Assembly: GCA_022841465.1 (NCBI GenBank)
Contig: JALHRL010000022.1
Location: 1 to 64,000, forward strand
Length of the DNA: 64,000 bases
Direction of reading: 5' to 3'
Origin: Bacteroidia bacterium
GTDB lineage: Bacteria > Bacteroidota > Bacteroidia > B-17B0 > Aurantibacillaceae
In this document: positions 47,178 through 56,856 of the stretch, piece by piece
How positions within the stretch are numbered: the stretch's first letter is position 1
How the letters are laid out: every line of letters begins with the position of its first letter
The notes under the pieces: generated by a model
The model's database searches: none
What the model was told of the DNA's origin: nothing
Seen by the model: the letters and a program-made list of their open reading frames with translations, nothing else
Made by a program: the position numbers and the translations under genes

Positions 47178-47728
47178 TATATCTCACAGATTATACCCTG
47201 CAACATCATCGCTAGAACATGTGCATGATTTATGTTTAGAGTCGCATCTGACAGTATTTCATTATAATTATTAGAGTTTATTTCACAACTTTTAACGTCT
47301 TTAGATACAAGATAAAATGTTTTAGCGTTTTTATGATATTCTCTTAAAAGATTTTGAAAGCTTGCAGTTTTTAAGCAATACTGTAAATATTTTGGGATAA
47401 AAATATTTTTTCTTAGGTAAATAGTATCTACCCACTTACCAAAATAAACCCGATCTGCCAAAATGGGTGTTTTTGATAAGCCATTCCAGCCATTAATAGC
47501 ATAGTCTATATACTCTTCGGTTGGGATATCCATAGGGCCTATCATAGACTTTGGAACCCAACAGAATCTTAGTCCTGTATCTAAATCACAAGCATAGTAC
47601 TCATTATATAGATGAACGTTTTTAAGATCTTTAGGATGTAAACCACTATTCTCATCAACAAAGACAGAACGAGACTTTTCAGAGTCTGAAAGAAGTTCGT
47701 AATCTTTAATTGATAGAATTTTTATCAT
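47177..47728 (-). CDS. Hypothetical protein
   Basis: 183 residues, alpha/beta, with aromatic-rich stretches (NEYYACDLDTGLRFCWVP, RVYFGKWVDTIYLRKNIFIP) and a Cys in the last three residues. It overlaps the SIS gene and 47725-47973. No family recognised; with the SIS gene it may serve carbohydrate chemistry. Confidence 0.55.
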   Translation of the reverse strand: MIKILSIKDYELLSDSEKSRSVFVDENSGLHPKDLKNVHLYNEYYACDLDTGLRFCWVPKSMIGPMDIPTEEYIDYAINGWNGLSKTPILADRVYFGKWVDTIYLRKNIFIPKYLQYCLKTASFQNLLREYHKNAKTFYLVSKDVKSCEINSNNYNEILSDATLNINHAHVLAMMLQGIICEI

Positions 47729-47973
47729 TTTTGTTGCCTTGAAAGACGAGCCATCATACGTCGAGTATGACGATTCATGGGATTAACCATGTGATCGCCG
47801 TCTTTATTCAAAAGCTTTTCATTTTCTTTATATGACTTAACAGTTTTATCTTCACCGGTAGTCTCATCTTTAATAGTTTCAGTAACCAAAGATACCGATT
47901 CTAAAGTTCGCTCGCCTTTAGAATTAATATAAACTGGTAAAGTAATAAAATCAGATTTTCTATATGATGGCAT
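47725..47973 (-). CDS. Small basic hypothetical protein
   Basis: 82 residues ending in a basic helix (NRHTRRMMARLSRQQK). No family recognised. Shares a base with the upstream gene. Confidence 0.55.
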   Translation of the reverse strand: MPSYRKSDFITLPVYINSKGERTLESVSLVTETIKDETTGEDKTVKSYKENEKLLNKDGDHMVNPMNRHTRRMMARLSRQQK

Positions 47974-48236
47974 TAGGAACTCCAGGAAACGTTCAACATT
48001 GAACCATTAAGATTTACTTTTAGACCATGAAAACGAAGAAAGTCTAAAACACTTTCTCTTACTTTATCTTCAAATTGATAGTCGAATTCTACATCAGTAG
48101 AATACATACCTTGTTTAGCAGCTTCGTTGATGGTATAGCTAATATCGTTAATAGCACTTTCAACTTCTTTTTTTGAGTTTTTGAAGTTTGCGTTTCTAGT
48201 AATTAGTTTAAGTTCTTGAGCAAAAATAGCTTTCAT
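47973..48236 (-). CDS. Small hypothetical protein
   Basis: 87 residues, helical with a strand end (LKVNLNGSMLNVSWSS). Overlaps 48233-48514. No family recognised. Confidence 0.55.
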   Translation of the reverse strand: MKAIFAQELKLITRNANFKNSKKEVESAINDISYTINEAAKQGMYSTDVEFDYQFEDKVRESVLDFLRFHGLKVNLNGSMLNVSWSS

Positions 48237-48514
48237 TGAATTGTATCCTTTTCTTCAATTGAGTTAATTATATCGGTTATAATTTTATACATTTTAGATT
48301 TCATCAGAGCTTTTTTCTGTTTTTCGTCTTTCATAGAATCTATCATCATAAGATAAATATTAATAAATTTAACACAATTCGTCTTTAAAAGATTGTAGTG
48401 TTGTATAAAAGGATATAGTCCCTCATCTACCATTTTTTTATAATCTTTTTTAGAAACTTCGTCTTGTTCTTCATATTTAAGTAAGAAAGCTTCTATTTCA
48501 GTCTGCCAATCCAT
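48233..48514 (-). CDS. Small helical hypothetical protein
   Basis: 93 residues, acidic helical with Lys-rich stretches. It overlaps both neighbours (ATGA type and 17 bases). No family recognised. Confidence 0.55.
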   Translation of the reverse strand: MDWQTEIEAFLLKYEEQDEVSKKDYKKMVDEGLYPFIQHYNLLKTNCVKFINIYLMMIDSMKDEKQKKALMKSKMYKIITDIINSIEEKDTIQ

Positions 48515-48827
48515 TTAAGATATCCTCTAGTGCTTTCTTTGTTTTTGTGCAGTTTTCTAGCCTATCCTTTAAAGGACCGGATTCTTTATCCTCAGTTTTT
48601 TCTAAAAGACTTTCTATCATTTTAGAGAACTGTTTTTGAGATTCAAGAATTACTTTTAGATGTAATTTTTTTACATTAGGATTATTTGAATTCTCGCTAA
48701 ACTTTTCACGAACACGGTCTAATTCTTTAGACACATCTTTTTCTCCGTTTTGTCCAGCTTGTTTAGCTAACAGCCCTAGAGTCCATGCACAATGTTCTTT
48801 TATGTCTTTTTGTAAGGAAATCTTCAT
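48498..48827 (-). CDS. Helical hypothetical protein
   Basis: 109 residues, helical and charged, ending DILNGLAD. Directly downstream of the endolysin gene in the leftward island. No family recognised. Confidence 0.55.
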   Translation of the reverse strand: MKISLQKDIKEHCAWTLGLLAKQAGQNGEKDVSKELDRVREKFSENSNNPNVKKLHLKVILESQKQFSKMIESLLEKTEDKESGPLKDRLENCTKTKKALEDILNGLAD

Positions 48828-48846
48828 TTTTATATGTATAACATCT

Positions 48847-49245
48847 TTACACTTTGGTTACAAGCTCAAAATGTGGAAGATCATTGAATTTTTGATCTTT
48901 ATAATCTCCATCCATATCCCAATCTCCACCCCATCTGATATTTATTCCTAGTTCTTTTGCTTTTTTTATAACTAGCTTACCGAATTCATAAAACTTTTTA
49001 GTGTCTTGCCAGTCTAAGGGGTATGGGGCTACATCTATAGCCATGCTGGGTTTGGTGTTGTGCTTACTTTCGGGCCATTTAAGTCTACTTACTTTATCTT
49101 TAAATGCCTTATCTTGTTCTTCTTCAGTCCTATGACCACATAAAATGGTACAGTCTGTGTCCTTTATAACCTCGTTAAATAGCTTTTGAAGATCAGGATG
49201 GCATTCATTTAGACGTTCTTTTGATTTTTTTCCAAATTTTGGCAT
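48847..49245 (-). CDS. Endolysin, M15-family L,D- or D,D-peptidase
   Basis: 132 residues. VanY/CwlK/T5 Lys-type zinc motifs: SKHNTKPSMAIDVAPYP (H...D) and DLPHFELV (final His ligand), with GGDW before the last. Length fits T5 endolysin (137). It cuts the peptide stems of peptidoglycan. No signal peptide, so release depends on a holin. It lies on the minus strand inside the late region, away from the holin-like and spanin-like genes at 1-3 kb. Confidence 0.93.
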   Translation of the reverse strand: MPKFGKKSKERLNECHPDLQKLFNEVIKDTDCTILCGHRTEEEQDKAFKDKVSRLKWPESKHNTKPSMAIDVAPYPLDWQDTKKFYEFGKLVIKKAKELGINIRWGGDWDMDGDYKDQKFNDLPHFELVTKV

Positions 49246-49260
49246 AAAAAGATCCTTAAA

Positions 49261-49276
49261 TTAACAAATATATGTA
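49261..49276 (+). promoter_or_regulatory. Late-promoter-like motif, copy 3
   Basis: TTAACAAATATATGTA followed by GG. About 100 bases upstream of the gene at 49376, leaving a leader of that length before the packaging genes. Confidence 0.6.
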
Positions 49277-49375
49277 GGAAGCCTTAAACGCAATGCTAAC
49301 AGCTTTTAGAAGCAATGGCAATGTCCGATAAGTAGCTCACGCAATTAAAGCATTCCTAAACAATATGGAGGTTTT

Positions 49376-49693
49376 GTGGGAATTTTGAAAAATCTCACAC
49401 TAGAAGCACTACTTTTAGTGACTTTTTTTGCAAAAATTATGATTTTAGGAGTTTCTTTACCTGAAACTCTAGTCTTTTGTGCATTAATTGCTCTTTATTC
49501 GTTAAAACTATTCTTTGATGTTAAGAAAATAAACGAAATAAACGAAAAATCTTCAAAATTAATGATTGAAGCTGTTGAAGCTATTAAAAAAGACTCAGAA
49601 GAACAGATTAAGCTGCTTAAAACCGAGATTCAAGAAGTAAAAACTAAAATTTCGACTTCTAACATCGCGTCTTCACTTAAACCGAGGATGTAA
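49376..49693 (+). CDS. Membrane protein with coiled-coil tail
   Basis: 105 residues with a GTG start, preceded by GGAGG. Two N-terminal hydrophobic helices, then a charged coiled coil (EKSSKLMIEAVEAIKKDSEEQIKLLKTE). First gene of the packaging operon. It may be a holin-like or membrane-associated late protein. Confidence 0.6.
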   Translation: MGILKNLTLEALLLVTFFAKIMILGVSLPETLVFCALIALYSLKLFFDVKKINEINEKSSKLMIEAVEAIKKDSEEQIKLLKTEIQEVKTKISTSNIASSLKPRM

Positions 49694-49695
49694 AG

Positions 49696-50067
49696 ATGTC
49701 AGCAACTGATATTATTGAAAGTTCGACCGATATTAAAGAGCTAAAAAACTTAGCTCGTACCCAACAACTTGTAATTCTAGAACTTCAAAAAAAAATTGAG
49801 ATTTTAGAAAGAAAAGAACAAAAACTCAATCACGTTGAAGTTATTTCTAGAAGCGCTGAGCAAGATCTTTGTGAAATTGAACTAAAACGACTAAGAGATA
49901 TAGCCTTAGACCGTTCTTTGACTTTAGAAGAAGCAAAAAGAATGGATCTATACGTTAAGAACCTTTATATCGCTAAAGGTAAGCCTGCCGATATAGAGAC
50001 TACCGGTAAAAAACAAAAAGAATTATCAGAAGCTGAGCTTATACAGATAGCACTTCTTAAAGAATAA
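49696..50067 (+). CDS. Candidate terminase small subunit
   Basis: 123 residues, helical, with an N-terminal coiled coil and a helix rich in Arg/Lys in the middle (CEIELKRLRDIALDRSLT). It immediately precedes the large terminase, where the small subunit is normally found. No helix-turn-helix signature is clear, so the call is from position. Confidence 0.5.
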   Translation: MSATDIIESSTDIKELKNLARTQQLVILELQKKIEILERKEQKLNHVEVISRSAEQDLCEIELKRLRDIALDRSLTLEEAKRMDLYVKNLYIAKGKPADIETTGKKQKELSEAELIQIALLKE

Positions 50068-50070
50068 TCA

Positions 50071-51513
50071 ATGTCTACTAAAATTGAAAAAATAAAAGCT
50101 ATAGAAGAACTCTGGAGAAAAGGCATTCTCTGGTGGAAGCTTTTTCCTTTTCAAAAAGATCTTTATAATATTTATCAAGAAACCAGCCAAAAAATAGTAG
50201 TTTGGGCTTGTTCGCGCCGATCGGGTAAGACAAGAACTGTCTTAGTCATAGCGTTTGAACAATGTTTAAAAAAACCTAATAGTATTGTTAAGTTTATTGC
50301 GCCTCAACAGGCTATGATCAGAAAAATCATCAAGCCTATGATTAGGGAACTATTAGAAGACTGTCCCAAAGATCTTAGGCCAATCTATCATACACAAGAC
50401 AATACATGGAAATTTCCCAACGGTTCAGAGATTCAGCTTGCCGGTACGGATAACGGCAACGTTGAATCCCTTCGTGGCGGTAATGCAAACCTTTGTATAG
50501 TCGATGAGGCTGGGTTCTGTGACGAGCTAAGCTATGCTGTTAATTCGGTTCTCATGCCGACTCTTGCTACAACTCGGGGCAAGCTTATTATGGTTTCGAC
50601 TCCACCGACTTCCCCCGACCATGACTTTGTTGATTTTATTAAAACAGCAAAGCTTAAGGGCGCTTACGCTCAAAAAACACTCGACGATAATACAATGTTG
50701 AGTGAACAAGAAAAAGAAGAACTCATTGATGCCATTGGTGGAAGAGATTCTATTGCTGTCAGACGTGAGTATTACGTTGAGATTATAGCAGATACGGCAA
50801 GGGCTATTGTTCCGGAGTTTGACGATGAAGTTCGTTCTGTTGTTATTAAAGACATCGATCGTCCTCCTTATTTTGACGCCTATGTTTCTATGGATATCGG
50901 CGTTAAGGATCTTACTGTGGCTCTGTTCGCTTATTTGGACTTTAGAAACGCGACGTTAGTTATAGAAGACGAGTTTGTTATCAATGGACCAGATATGACC
51001 ACAGATAAGCTCGCTAGGGGTATAAAAGCAAAGGAAGAGGCGCTTTGGAAGAATCCTTATACTGGTGATCAAAAAACCCCTTATATAAGAATTTCCGATA
51101 ATAATCTTTTATTAATTCAAGATTTGTCTAGAATTCACAATTTACATTTTTTACCAACCGAAAAGAAAAATGCCGATTCTGCCCTTAACCAGCTTAGGAT
51201 GTTGGTGTCTTCTAAAAAAATAATAATATCACCCAAATGTACAAATCTTATCCACCACCTAATAAACGGTACTTGGAATAAGAATAGAAGCTCATACGAG
51301 CGAGCTGTTGACCAAGAAAGCCGTCAACATCACTACGACGCTATAGATGCCCTTAGTTATTTGGTCAGAAACGTCAATTGGACTAAAAACCCGTATCCCG
51401 CTAATTACGATTATCCGATGGGTGAGATATTTTTAAATCCTAATTATTCCGAGGACTTATCTAGGAATAACATGATTTTAAAAAGTATCTTTACAAAAAA
51501 ATACAAAATTTAA
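50071..51513 (+). CDS. terL: Terminase large subunit
   Basis: 480 residues. Walker A is CSRRSGKTRT near residue 50, Walker B LCIVDEAGF, a motif III VSTPPTSP. The C-terminal nuclease has Asp in SMDIGVKDL and the final Asp in HYDAIDALSYLV. It pumps DNA into proheads and cuts it. Followed by portal, scaffold and capsid in the usual order. A promoter-like motif overlaps its stop. Confidence 0.95.
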   Translation: MSTKIEKIKAIEELWRKGILWWKLFPFQKDLYNIYQETSQKIVVWACSRRSGKTRTVLVIAFEQCLKKPNSIVKFIAPQQAMIRKIIKPMIRELLEDCPKDLRPIYHTQDNTWKFPNGSEIQLAGTDNGNVESLRGGNANLCIVDEAGFCDELSYAVNSVLMPTLATTRGKLIMVSTPPTSPDHDFVDFIKTAKLKGAYAQKTLDDNTMLSEQEKEELIDAIGGRDSIAVRREYYVEIIADTARAIVPEFDDEVRSVVIKDIDRPPYFDAYVSMDIGVKDLTVALFAYLDFRNATLVIEDEFVINGPDMTTDKLARGIKAKEEALWKNPYTGDQKTPYIRISDNNLLLIQDLSRIHNLHFLPTEKKNADSALNQLRMLVSSKKIIISPKCTNLIHHLINGTWNKNRSSYERAVDQESRQHHYDAIDALSYLVRNVNWTKNPYPANYDYPMGEIFLNPNYSEDLSRNNMILKSIFTKKYKI

Positions 51514-51525
51514 CAAATATCATTA
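51510..51525 (+). promoter_or_regulatory. Late-promoter-like motif, copy 4
   Basis: TTAACAAATATCATTA followed by GG, overlapping the terminase stop. AGGTGG just after it serves the portal gene. Confidence 0.5.
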
Positions 51526-51536
51526 GGTGGTATTAA

Positions 51537-53582
51537 ATGAGTAAGCCTAAAAAATACTTTGCATCCTTAGAACCCAAAGAGTGCGTTCAGGCTTGCCTAT
51601 CTAAAATTGAACACTGGGCTCAGTCGTTGGAAACCAATGGCTATTACCAGAAAATGCGTGATTCGTGGGCCTATTACCATGGAGCACACTTTGCTTCTAT
51701 CAACTCAAGTCATAAAGTCATGTTTTCCGGTGATCAGGGTGAGCTAGCCAACTTGGCGGTTAATCACTTTAGAAACATCGGCGAGAACATGCTAGTTATG
51801 ACGACTTCTAACAGACCAACCCTAGAAGCCCGGTCTGTAAATACTGATTATAAATCTCTCGTTCAAACAAATTTAGCTAACGGTCTCCTAGACTACTACA
51901 TGCGTGAAAAACGCCTTGAGAGGCACCTTAAAACAGCAGTTCAACATGCAATCGTCCTAGGTTCTGGTTATGTCAGAATGGGCTGGAATGCAACAACCGG
52001 TGAACTTTTTGATTATACCCAAGAAGGCGCGCCAATCTATCAGGGTGATGTTGAATTTTCCAATCCATCACCGTTTGATGTTATTTTCGATCCCACCAAA
52101 GAATCTTCAAAAGCTGAATATCTTTTAGTTCGTAACTGGAAAAATAGGTACGATCTGGCTGCTAAGTTTCCTGAATATGAAAGTGAAATTCTTGGAGCTA
52201 AAACTAAAGCTGAAATTCAAGGCTTGGGTTTGAATTCTATGGGTTACGACGATACTGACGATATTGGCGTTTGGGAACTCTATCATGAGCGATCTGAATC
52301 TGTTCCAGAAGGTCGTTATGTTCTATTTGTTGACGAAAACTCTGTCTTAATCGACAGTCCACTACCTTATCGTTCTATACCTATATTTCGTGTTTCACCA
52401 TCTCTTATTTTGGGCACTCCGTTTGGTTATAGTAATCTTTTTGATATTATTCCTATCCAAGAAGCTATAAACTCTCTTTATTCGACAGTTTTAACTAACC
52501 AACAAGCTAACGGTGTACAAAACCTATTTGTTCCGGCTGGAGCTAATATCCAGACTGCTAACCTTGCTGGCGGGTTAAATATTATCGAAGGTACGGCTAA
52601 ACCAGAGCCTTTGAATCTTACCCAGACTCCTGCTGAAATCTTCAACTTTCTCACTACTCTTGAGAAGGTCGCTGAGACCATTTCTGGTGTCAATAGTGTT
52701 GCACGTGGTAATCCTGACTCCCCCTCGCTTCGATCTGGTAACGCGTTGGCGTTGGTTCAATCCATGGCTCTTCAGTTTATGTCGGGTCTTCAGCAACAAT
52801 ATGTTGAGTTGTGCGAAGACGTTGGCACCGGTCTAATCAACCTTCTTAAGGATTTTGCGGCAGTTCCTCGTATAGCAGCTATTGTTGGAAAAAACAATAG
52901 AACCTATATGAAGGAGTTTAAAGGTGACGATCTCCAAGACGTTAACCGAGTTATTGTAGATCTTGGTAACCCACTAGCTCGGACCACTGCCGGTCGTGTT
53001 CAAATGGCTGAGCAGCTTCTTCAAATGGGTGCAATCAAAACTCCTGAGCATTATATTCAAGTCATGAATACCGGTAAGCTTGAGGTTATGACCGAAAGCA
53101 CTACGTCGCAACTTCTTCTTACTAAAGGAGAAAATGAGTCAATGATGGGTGGTGAGTCAGTTCCAGTTATCGTGACTGATAACCATAAACTTCACATTGA
53201 AGAGCATAGCGCAATCTTGGCTGACCCAACAATTCGTCGTGACCCAGAATTAACCGCTATGGTTCTAGAGCATGTAAATCAGCATATCGAAGCTCTTAGG
53301 AATACAGATCCTAGCCTCCTGACTATGTTGGGTCAACAACCTCTTCAACCGATGGGTGCTCCTCTTCCGGGTGCTCCAGGAGAAGCTCCTCCTCAAGAAG
53401 GAGATATTTCTGCACCAAAACAATCGGAAACTAGTGATGTTATGGGCCAGCCTGTTAATAACACAGGTCAAAATATTCCTTCTATACCAGATGTAGACCC
53501 AAATCTTTTACCAAACCCTGGGCTACAGGCACAAAATGAGGCTTCACTAAACGCGAGGTATAACGCAAATGCAGGACAATAG
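51537..53582 (+). CDS. Portal protein
   Basis: 681 residues, typical of large podovirus-like portals. Helical N terminus, mixed core and a helical crown (AETISGVNSVARGNPDSPSLRSGNALALVQSMALQF). The last 100 residues are Pro/Gln/Gly-rich and flexible. Called from position between terminase and scaffold and from the length and composition. Forms the dodecamer through which DNA enters. Confidence 0.85.
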   Translation: MSKPKKYFASLEPKECVQACLSKIEHWAQSLETNGYYQKMRDSWAYYHGAHFASINSSHKVMFSGDQGELANLAVNHFRNIGENMLVMTTSNRPTLEARSVNTDYKSLVQTNLANGLLDYYMREKRLERHLKTAVQHAIVLGSGYVRMGWNATTGELFDYTQEGAPIYQGDVEFSNPSPFDVIFDPTKESSKAEYLLVRNWKNRYDLAAKFPEYESEILGAKTKAEIQGLGLNSMGYDDTDDIGVWELYHERSESVPEGRYVLFVDENSVLIDSPLPYRSIPIFRVSPSLILGTPFGYSNLFDIIPIQEAINSLYSTVLTNQQANGVQNLFVPAGANIQTANLAGGLNIIEGTAKPEPLNLTQTPAEIFNFLTTLEKVAETISGVNSVARGNPDSPSLRSGNALALVQSMALQFMSGLQQQYVELCEDVGTGLINLLKDFAAVPRIAAIVGKNNRTYMKEFKGDDLQDVNRVIVDLGNPLARTTAGRVQMAEQLLQMGAIKTPEHYIQVMNTGKLEVMTESTTSQLLLTKGENESMMGGESVPVIVTDNHKLHIEEHSAILADPTIRRDPELTAMVLEHVNQHIEALRNTDPSLLTMLGQQPLQPMGAPLPGAPGEAPPQEGDISAPKQSETSDVMGQPVNNTGQNIPSIPDVDPNLLPNPGLQAQNEASLNARYNANAGQ

Positions 53583-54369
53583 ATTTTCAGCTTTAAAAAA
53601 GAAAATGGGTGTTGAGGATGAACAAGTCTCGATGCCAGAAGAAATTTCTCCTTTAGAAACTGCCGCACGCACGGCAGGAAGCTCCTTAGCATTTGGACAA
53701 GATGCAAGAATTGCTGGAGCACTTGGAGCTGCCAAGGATGTCATGACCGGAGATGGCAAACTTTCGGACATCGTCGGTCTTTATAGAGATAATAAAGAAG
53801 ATTATGAAGATCGAACAGAAGACGCTATTGAACAAAATCCAAAATCGGCATTGGCGGGAGAAGTCGTTGGTACTGCTGCGAGTCTTGCTTTACCTGGCGG
53901 TCTTCTCGGACGTCTAGGCAAGGGTGGCAAGGCTGCTTATGGAGCTATACAGGGAGGATTACAGGCCGCATCGGAGTCTGAGGCAGACGAAGACTTGGCA
54001 TTGCCTGTAGCTGGTGGTGCGGCTTTGGGTGCGGCTAAGACAATGTTTCCAACACTTTCTAGTGTTATGAAGGCTGCTTCCGGTGTTAAAAAAGATAAAC
54101 CCGCGGATGCCGACCTACCTGGGTTCCTACAAAGTCGTCCAAAGCGTCAGGAAGCTACTCGTCTTGGTGATGCTAGAGACCCTAATAAATACTCACGTAT
54201 TGATATGGAAAAAGAAGGCCAAAAAATGGCTGAGGAAGCTAAACCTATGGAGCGTCAGCTTGCAGCTCTTATAGCTTCTCACAAAAGACGTTGGGGCAGA
54301 GAACCAACTGAGCAAGAAAAAAAGATTCTGGAAGCAAGGGCTTTCGGAAAAGATATAATTATTGAGTAA
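53569..54369 (+). CDS. Structural protein, possibly internal or ejection protein
   Basis: 266 residues. Gly/Ala-rich middle (LALPGGLLGRLGKGGKAAYGAIQGGLQAA), a hydrophobic alternating type that can insert in membranes, as in ejection or internal virion proteins. C-terminal helix basic. Overlaps the portal end by 14 bases. A maturation protease is not supported, as no catalytic motif is seen. Confidence 0.55.
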   Translation: MQDNRFSALKKKMGVEDEQVSMPEEISPLETAARTAGSSLAFGQDARIAGALGAAKDVMTGDGKLSDIVGLYRDNKEDYEDRTEDAIEQNPKSALAGEVVGTAASLALPGGLLGRLGKGGKAAYGAIQGGLQAASESEADEDLALPVAGGAALGAAKTMFPTLSSVMKAASGVKKDKPADADLPGFLQSRPKRQEATRLGDARDPNKYSRIDMEKEGQKMAEEAKPMERQLAALIASHKRRWGREPTEQEKKILEARAFGKDIIIE

Positions 54370-54372
54370 GTT

Positions 54373-54388
54373 TTAACAAATATAAGTA
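54373..54388 (+). promoter_or_regulatory. Late-promoter-like motif, copy 5
   Basis: TTAACAAATATAAGTA followed by AGGG. A 75-base leader follows before the scaffold gene at 54465. Confidence 0.65.
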
Positions 54389-54464
54389 AGGGAAACCTTT
54401 TAGAGTAAGCAATAACGCCCTCTAATTAATGCGTATTCTTTTAAGAACCGCAAAAGGAATAAAT

Positions 54465-55400
54465 ATGTCTGAAAACGAACAATCTGTTGAATCTAATATT
54501 GAGTCTACTGAAGCACAACCAGAAATGCAACAAGAAGCTGCTGTGGTGCAGGAGTTAACCAGTCCCGAAACTGAAGTTAAGGAAGTTTCTAAAGATGGTC
54601 TGGATAAAAATCCTGAAGAACAAAAATTTAAGCTTAAAATCGACGGTGAAGATGTTGAGCTAACTGAAAACGAAATGAAGCGTTATGCGTCGATGGGTAA
54701 AGCTGCCCAAAAACGTATGCAAGAAGCTGCTGAAATTCGTAAACAACATGAAAGTCTTCAACGTGATGTTGAAACTTTTATTGATATTCTTAAAAAAGAA
54801 CCCGAACGCGTTCTTAAAGATTTGGGTATTGATCCTGACGTTTTTGCTGAGCAACAGATCAATAAAAAACTTGAGCAAGCTGCTAAAAGTCCAGAACAAA
54901 TTGAAAAAGAGCGCATCTTAAAAGAATTGGAAGATGCCCATAAAAAACTTAAAGAAGTTGAAGAGTCTAAGAAAAAAGAAGAACAACAGCGCTACGAAGC
55001 TGAATATGCAAAAGAAATCGAAAAGGATCTTACTTCTGCATTTGAAAACTCCAAAATTCCTAAAGACCCCCTGTTTGTTCGACGAGTTGCCGACCTTCTT
55101 TTCTTGGGGGCGACACAGGGAGTGGAGCTAAAGGCTTCTGATGTCCTTCCTCTTGCTCAAAAGCAGGCTTTTTCTGAGTTCAAAGGATTAGTTGGAGTAT
55201 TGTCCGACGAGATGTTGGAAGAGGTCTTGGGTAACGAAAGAATCTCAAATTTACGAAAAAGGTACATCAAGAATATTAAGCCAACTCCAGAATCGCTGTC
55301 TTCTGTGAAAGAAACAGCTACGCAAGCTCTTGAAAACACTGATAAAAACGTAAAAAAGGTAAAATCAAGCGAATTCTTTAAAAAAATTGGCTCATATTAA
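54465..55400 (+). CDS. Scaffolding protein
   Basis: 311 residues from ATG 54465 (MSENEQSVES), preceded by AAAGGA; the frame is open to 54429. Highly charged helical protein with Glu/Lys coiled coil (QINKKLEQAAKSPEQIEKERIL), directly before the major capsid gene. This location and composition are standard for scaffolding proteins. Function is inferred from position. Confidence 0.8.
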   Translation: MSENEQSVESNIESTEAQPEMQQEAAVVQELTSPETEVKEVSKDGLDKNPEEQKFKLKIDGEDVELTENEMKRYASMGKAAQKRMQEAAEIRKQHESLQRDVETFIDILKKEPERVLKDLGIDPDVFAEQQINKKLEQAAKSPEQIEKERILKELEDAHKKLKEVEESKKKEEQQRYEAEYAKEIEKDLTSAFENSKIPKDPLFVRRVADLLFLGATQGVELKASDVLPLAQKQAFSEFKGLVGVLSDEMLEEVLGNERISNLRKRYIKNIKPTPESLSSVKETATQALENTDKNVKKVKSSEFFKKIGSY

Positions 55401-55412
55401 CAAATATAAGTA
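55397..55412 (+). promoter_or_regulatory. Late-promoter-like motif, copy 6
   Basis: TTAACAAATATAAGTA, with GAC following. It overlaps the scaffold stop and starts a leader of about 165 bases before the capsid gene. Confidence 0.65.
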
Positions 55413-55576
55413 GACGGCTGTGTAACCACAAGCTTTCTAAAGTTTCCTCGCTCTCTTCATAACCCTTACGGGCTGATAGGACAACGGGATACTTAGAAGC
55501 GGAACTTTTAAGTAACCGGCCCTATTAACCCGATATTCATTAGAATATCAAAACTTAGTAAAAAGGAAATATAAAA

Positions 55577-56794
55577 ATGGCTGACGCTCATAGTATTGCA
55601 ACACTCGACGGTAACTTTAAACAAGTATATGCTGACAAAATTAAAGATCTTTACGCTGATAGCGTGAAGCTTCTTCCTCGCGTTAAATTCGTTTCTCGGG
55701 AAAAACAACCCGGTAACGCATACAACGCTCCTGTGATCCTCGGATCTGAGCATGGGATTTCCTATGCTACGGAAGATGAAGGCGCATTCGCATTGAATGC
55801 TCCTATCACTGGACAAACGAAAAACGCTTCGGTCAAAGGCACGCAAATGGTCCTTCGTTCGGCAATCAGCTACGGTGCTGCTTTCCGCGCTCAAGGCTCA
55901 ACCCGCGCTTTTGAAGATGCTACCAAATTGACGGTTAAGATGATGGTTGATTCTATCACCCGCGACATCGAGCGTCAATTGATCAACGGTCAAATGGGGA
56001 TGGGGGCAATCGCTTCGGTTTCTTCGCCAAGCATCACAATTGCTACCGCTGACTGGGCACCTGGCATTTATGTCGGTGGCGAGAACATGCCTCTCGAAAT
56101 CCGCGATGTAACTGGCGCAACCCTTCGTGGTTATGCTTCTATCGTGAAAGTCGACATGTCTACCCGGACTCTCGAACTCGATGCGCTCCCAGGCGGCACG
56201 GTTGCTACTGATGTTGTGTGGAAAAAAGGCTCTTACGGCAAAGAAATGGCCGGCCTCCACAAAATCATCTCCAACACCGGTTCGATCTTCGGCATTAACT
56301 CTGCTGACTACTCGCTCTGGCAAGGTAACGTGTATGCTGCTTCCGGCACCCTCAGCTTTGCTGAGCTTTCGGATGCATTGGCGCGCGCTGTCGAAAAAGG
56401 TCTCCAGTCGAAAGTGTTGGCGCTTGTCAACCCACGTACTTGGGTAGATCTCCTCGACGAACTCGTTGCTAAACGTCAGTTTGACTCTAGCTACAAAGCT
56501 GAAATGGGCGAAAGCGGCCACGAAGCTTTGGTTTTCCACTCGCAAAACGGGAAAATCGAAGTTCTTTCGAGCACTTTCGTTAAAGAAGGCTTTGCTTTCT
56601 TGGTTAGCGAAGATGATCTTCTCCGCGTTGGCGCTACAGACGTTACCTTCAAACGCCCTCACAGTAAAGACGGTTCTGAGTTCTTCAAAGAACTTGAGAA
56701 CAACGCTGGATTTGAACTTCGTTGCTACAGCAACCAAGCTTTGTTCTGCGAAGCTATTGGTCGCCAGACGATGATCACCGGTATCGTCAACTAA
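55577..56794 (+). CDS. Major capsid protein
   Basis: 405 residues, between scaffold and a strong terminator, with its own promoter motif and AAGGA before the ATG. Sequence pattern (N-terminal IKDLYADSVKLLPRVKFVSRE, central beta domain, late AIGRQTMITGI) fits an HK97-fold phage coat protein. Codon third positions are much richer in C and G than in neighbouring genes, the usual mark of a highly expressed capsid gene. No cleaved propeptide is evident. Confidence 0.88.
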   Translation: MADAHSIATLDGNFKQVYADKIKDLYADSVKLLPRVKFVSREKQPGNAYNAPVILGSEHGISYATEDEGAFALNAPITGQTKNASVKGTQMVLRSAISYGAAFRAQGSTRAFEDATKLTVKMMVDSITRDIERQLINGQMGMGAIASVSSPSITIATADWAPGIYVGGENMPLEIRDVTGATLRGYASIVKVDMSTRTLELDALPGGTVATDVVWKKGSYGKEMAGLHKIISNTGSIFGINSADYSLWQGNVYAASGTLSFAELSDALARAVEKGLQSKVLALVNPRTWVDLLDELVAKRQFDSSYKAEMGESGHEALVFHSQNGKIEVLSSTFVKEGFAFLVSEDDLLRVGATDVTFKRPHSKDGSEFFKELENNAGFELRCYSNQALFCEAIGRQTMITGIVN

Positions 56795-56819
56795 TTTAGC
56801 TCTTTAATAATTTTGGGAA

Positions 56820-56856
56820 GGGCTTTAGAATTCTGTTAGATTCTAAGGCCCTTTTT
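56820..56856 (+). terminator. Rho-independent terminator after the capsid gene
   Basis: GGGC-T-TTAGAAT pairs with ATTCTAA-G-GCCC (one mismatch) around an 8-base loop, followed by TTTTT. The last T tract runs into the next promoter motif. Confidence 0.92.

Noticed and set aside
55898-56737. Long open frame of 279 residues on the minus strand opposite the capsid gene
   Set aside because: It is antisense to a clear capsid gene whose third-position base bias opens the other frames; no ribosome-binding site or protein pattern.
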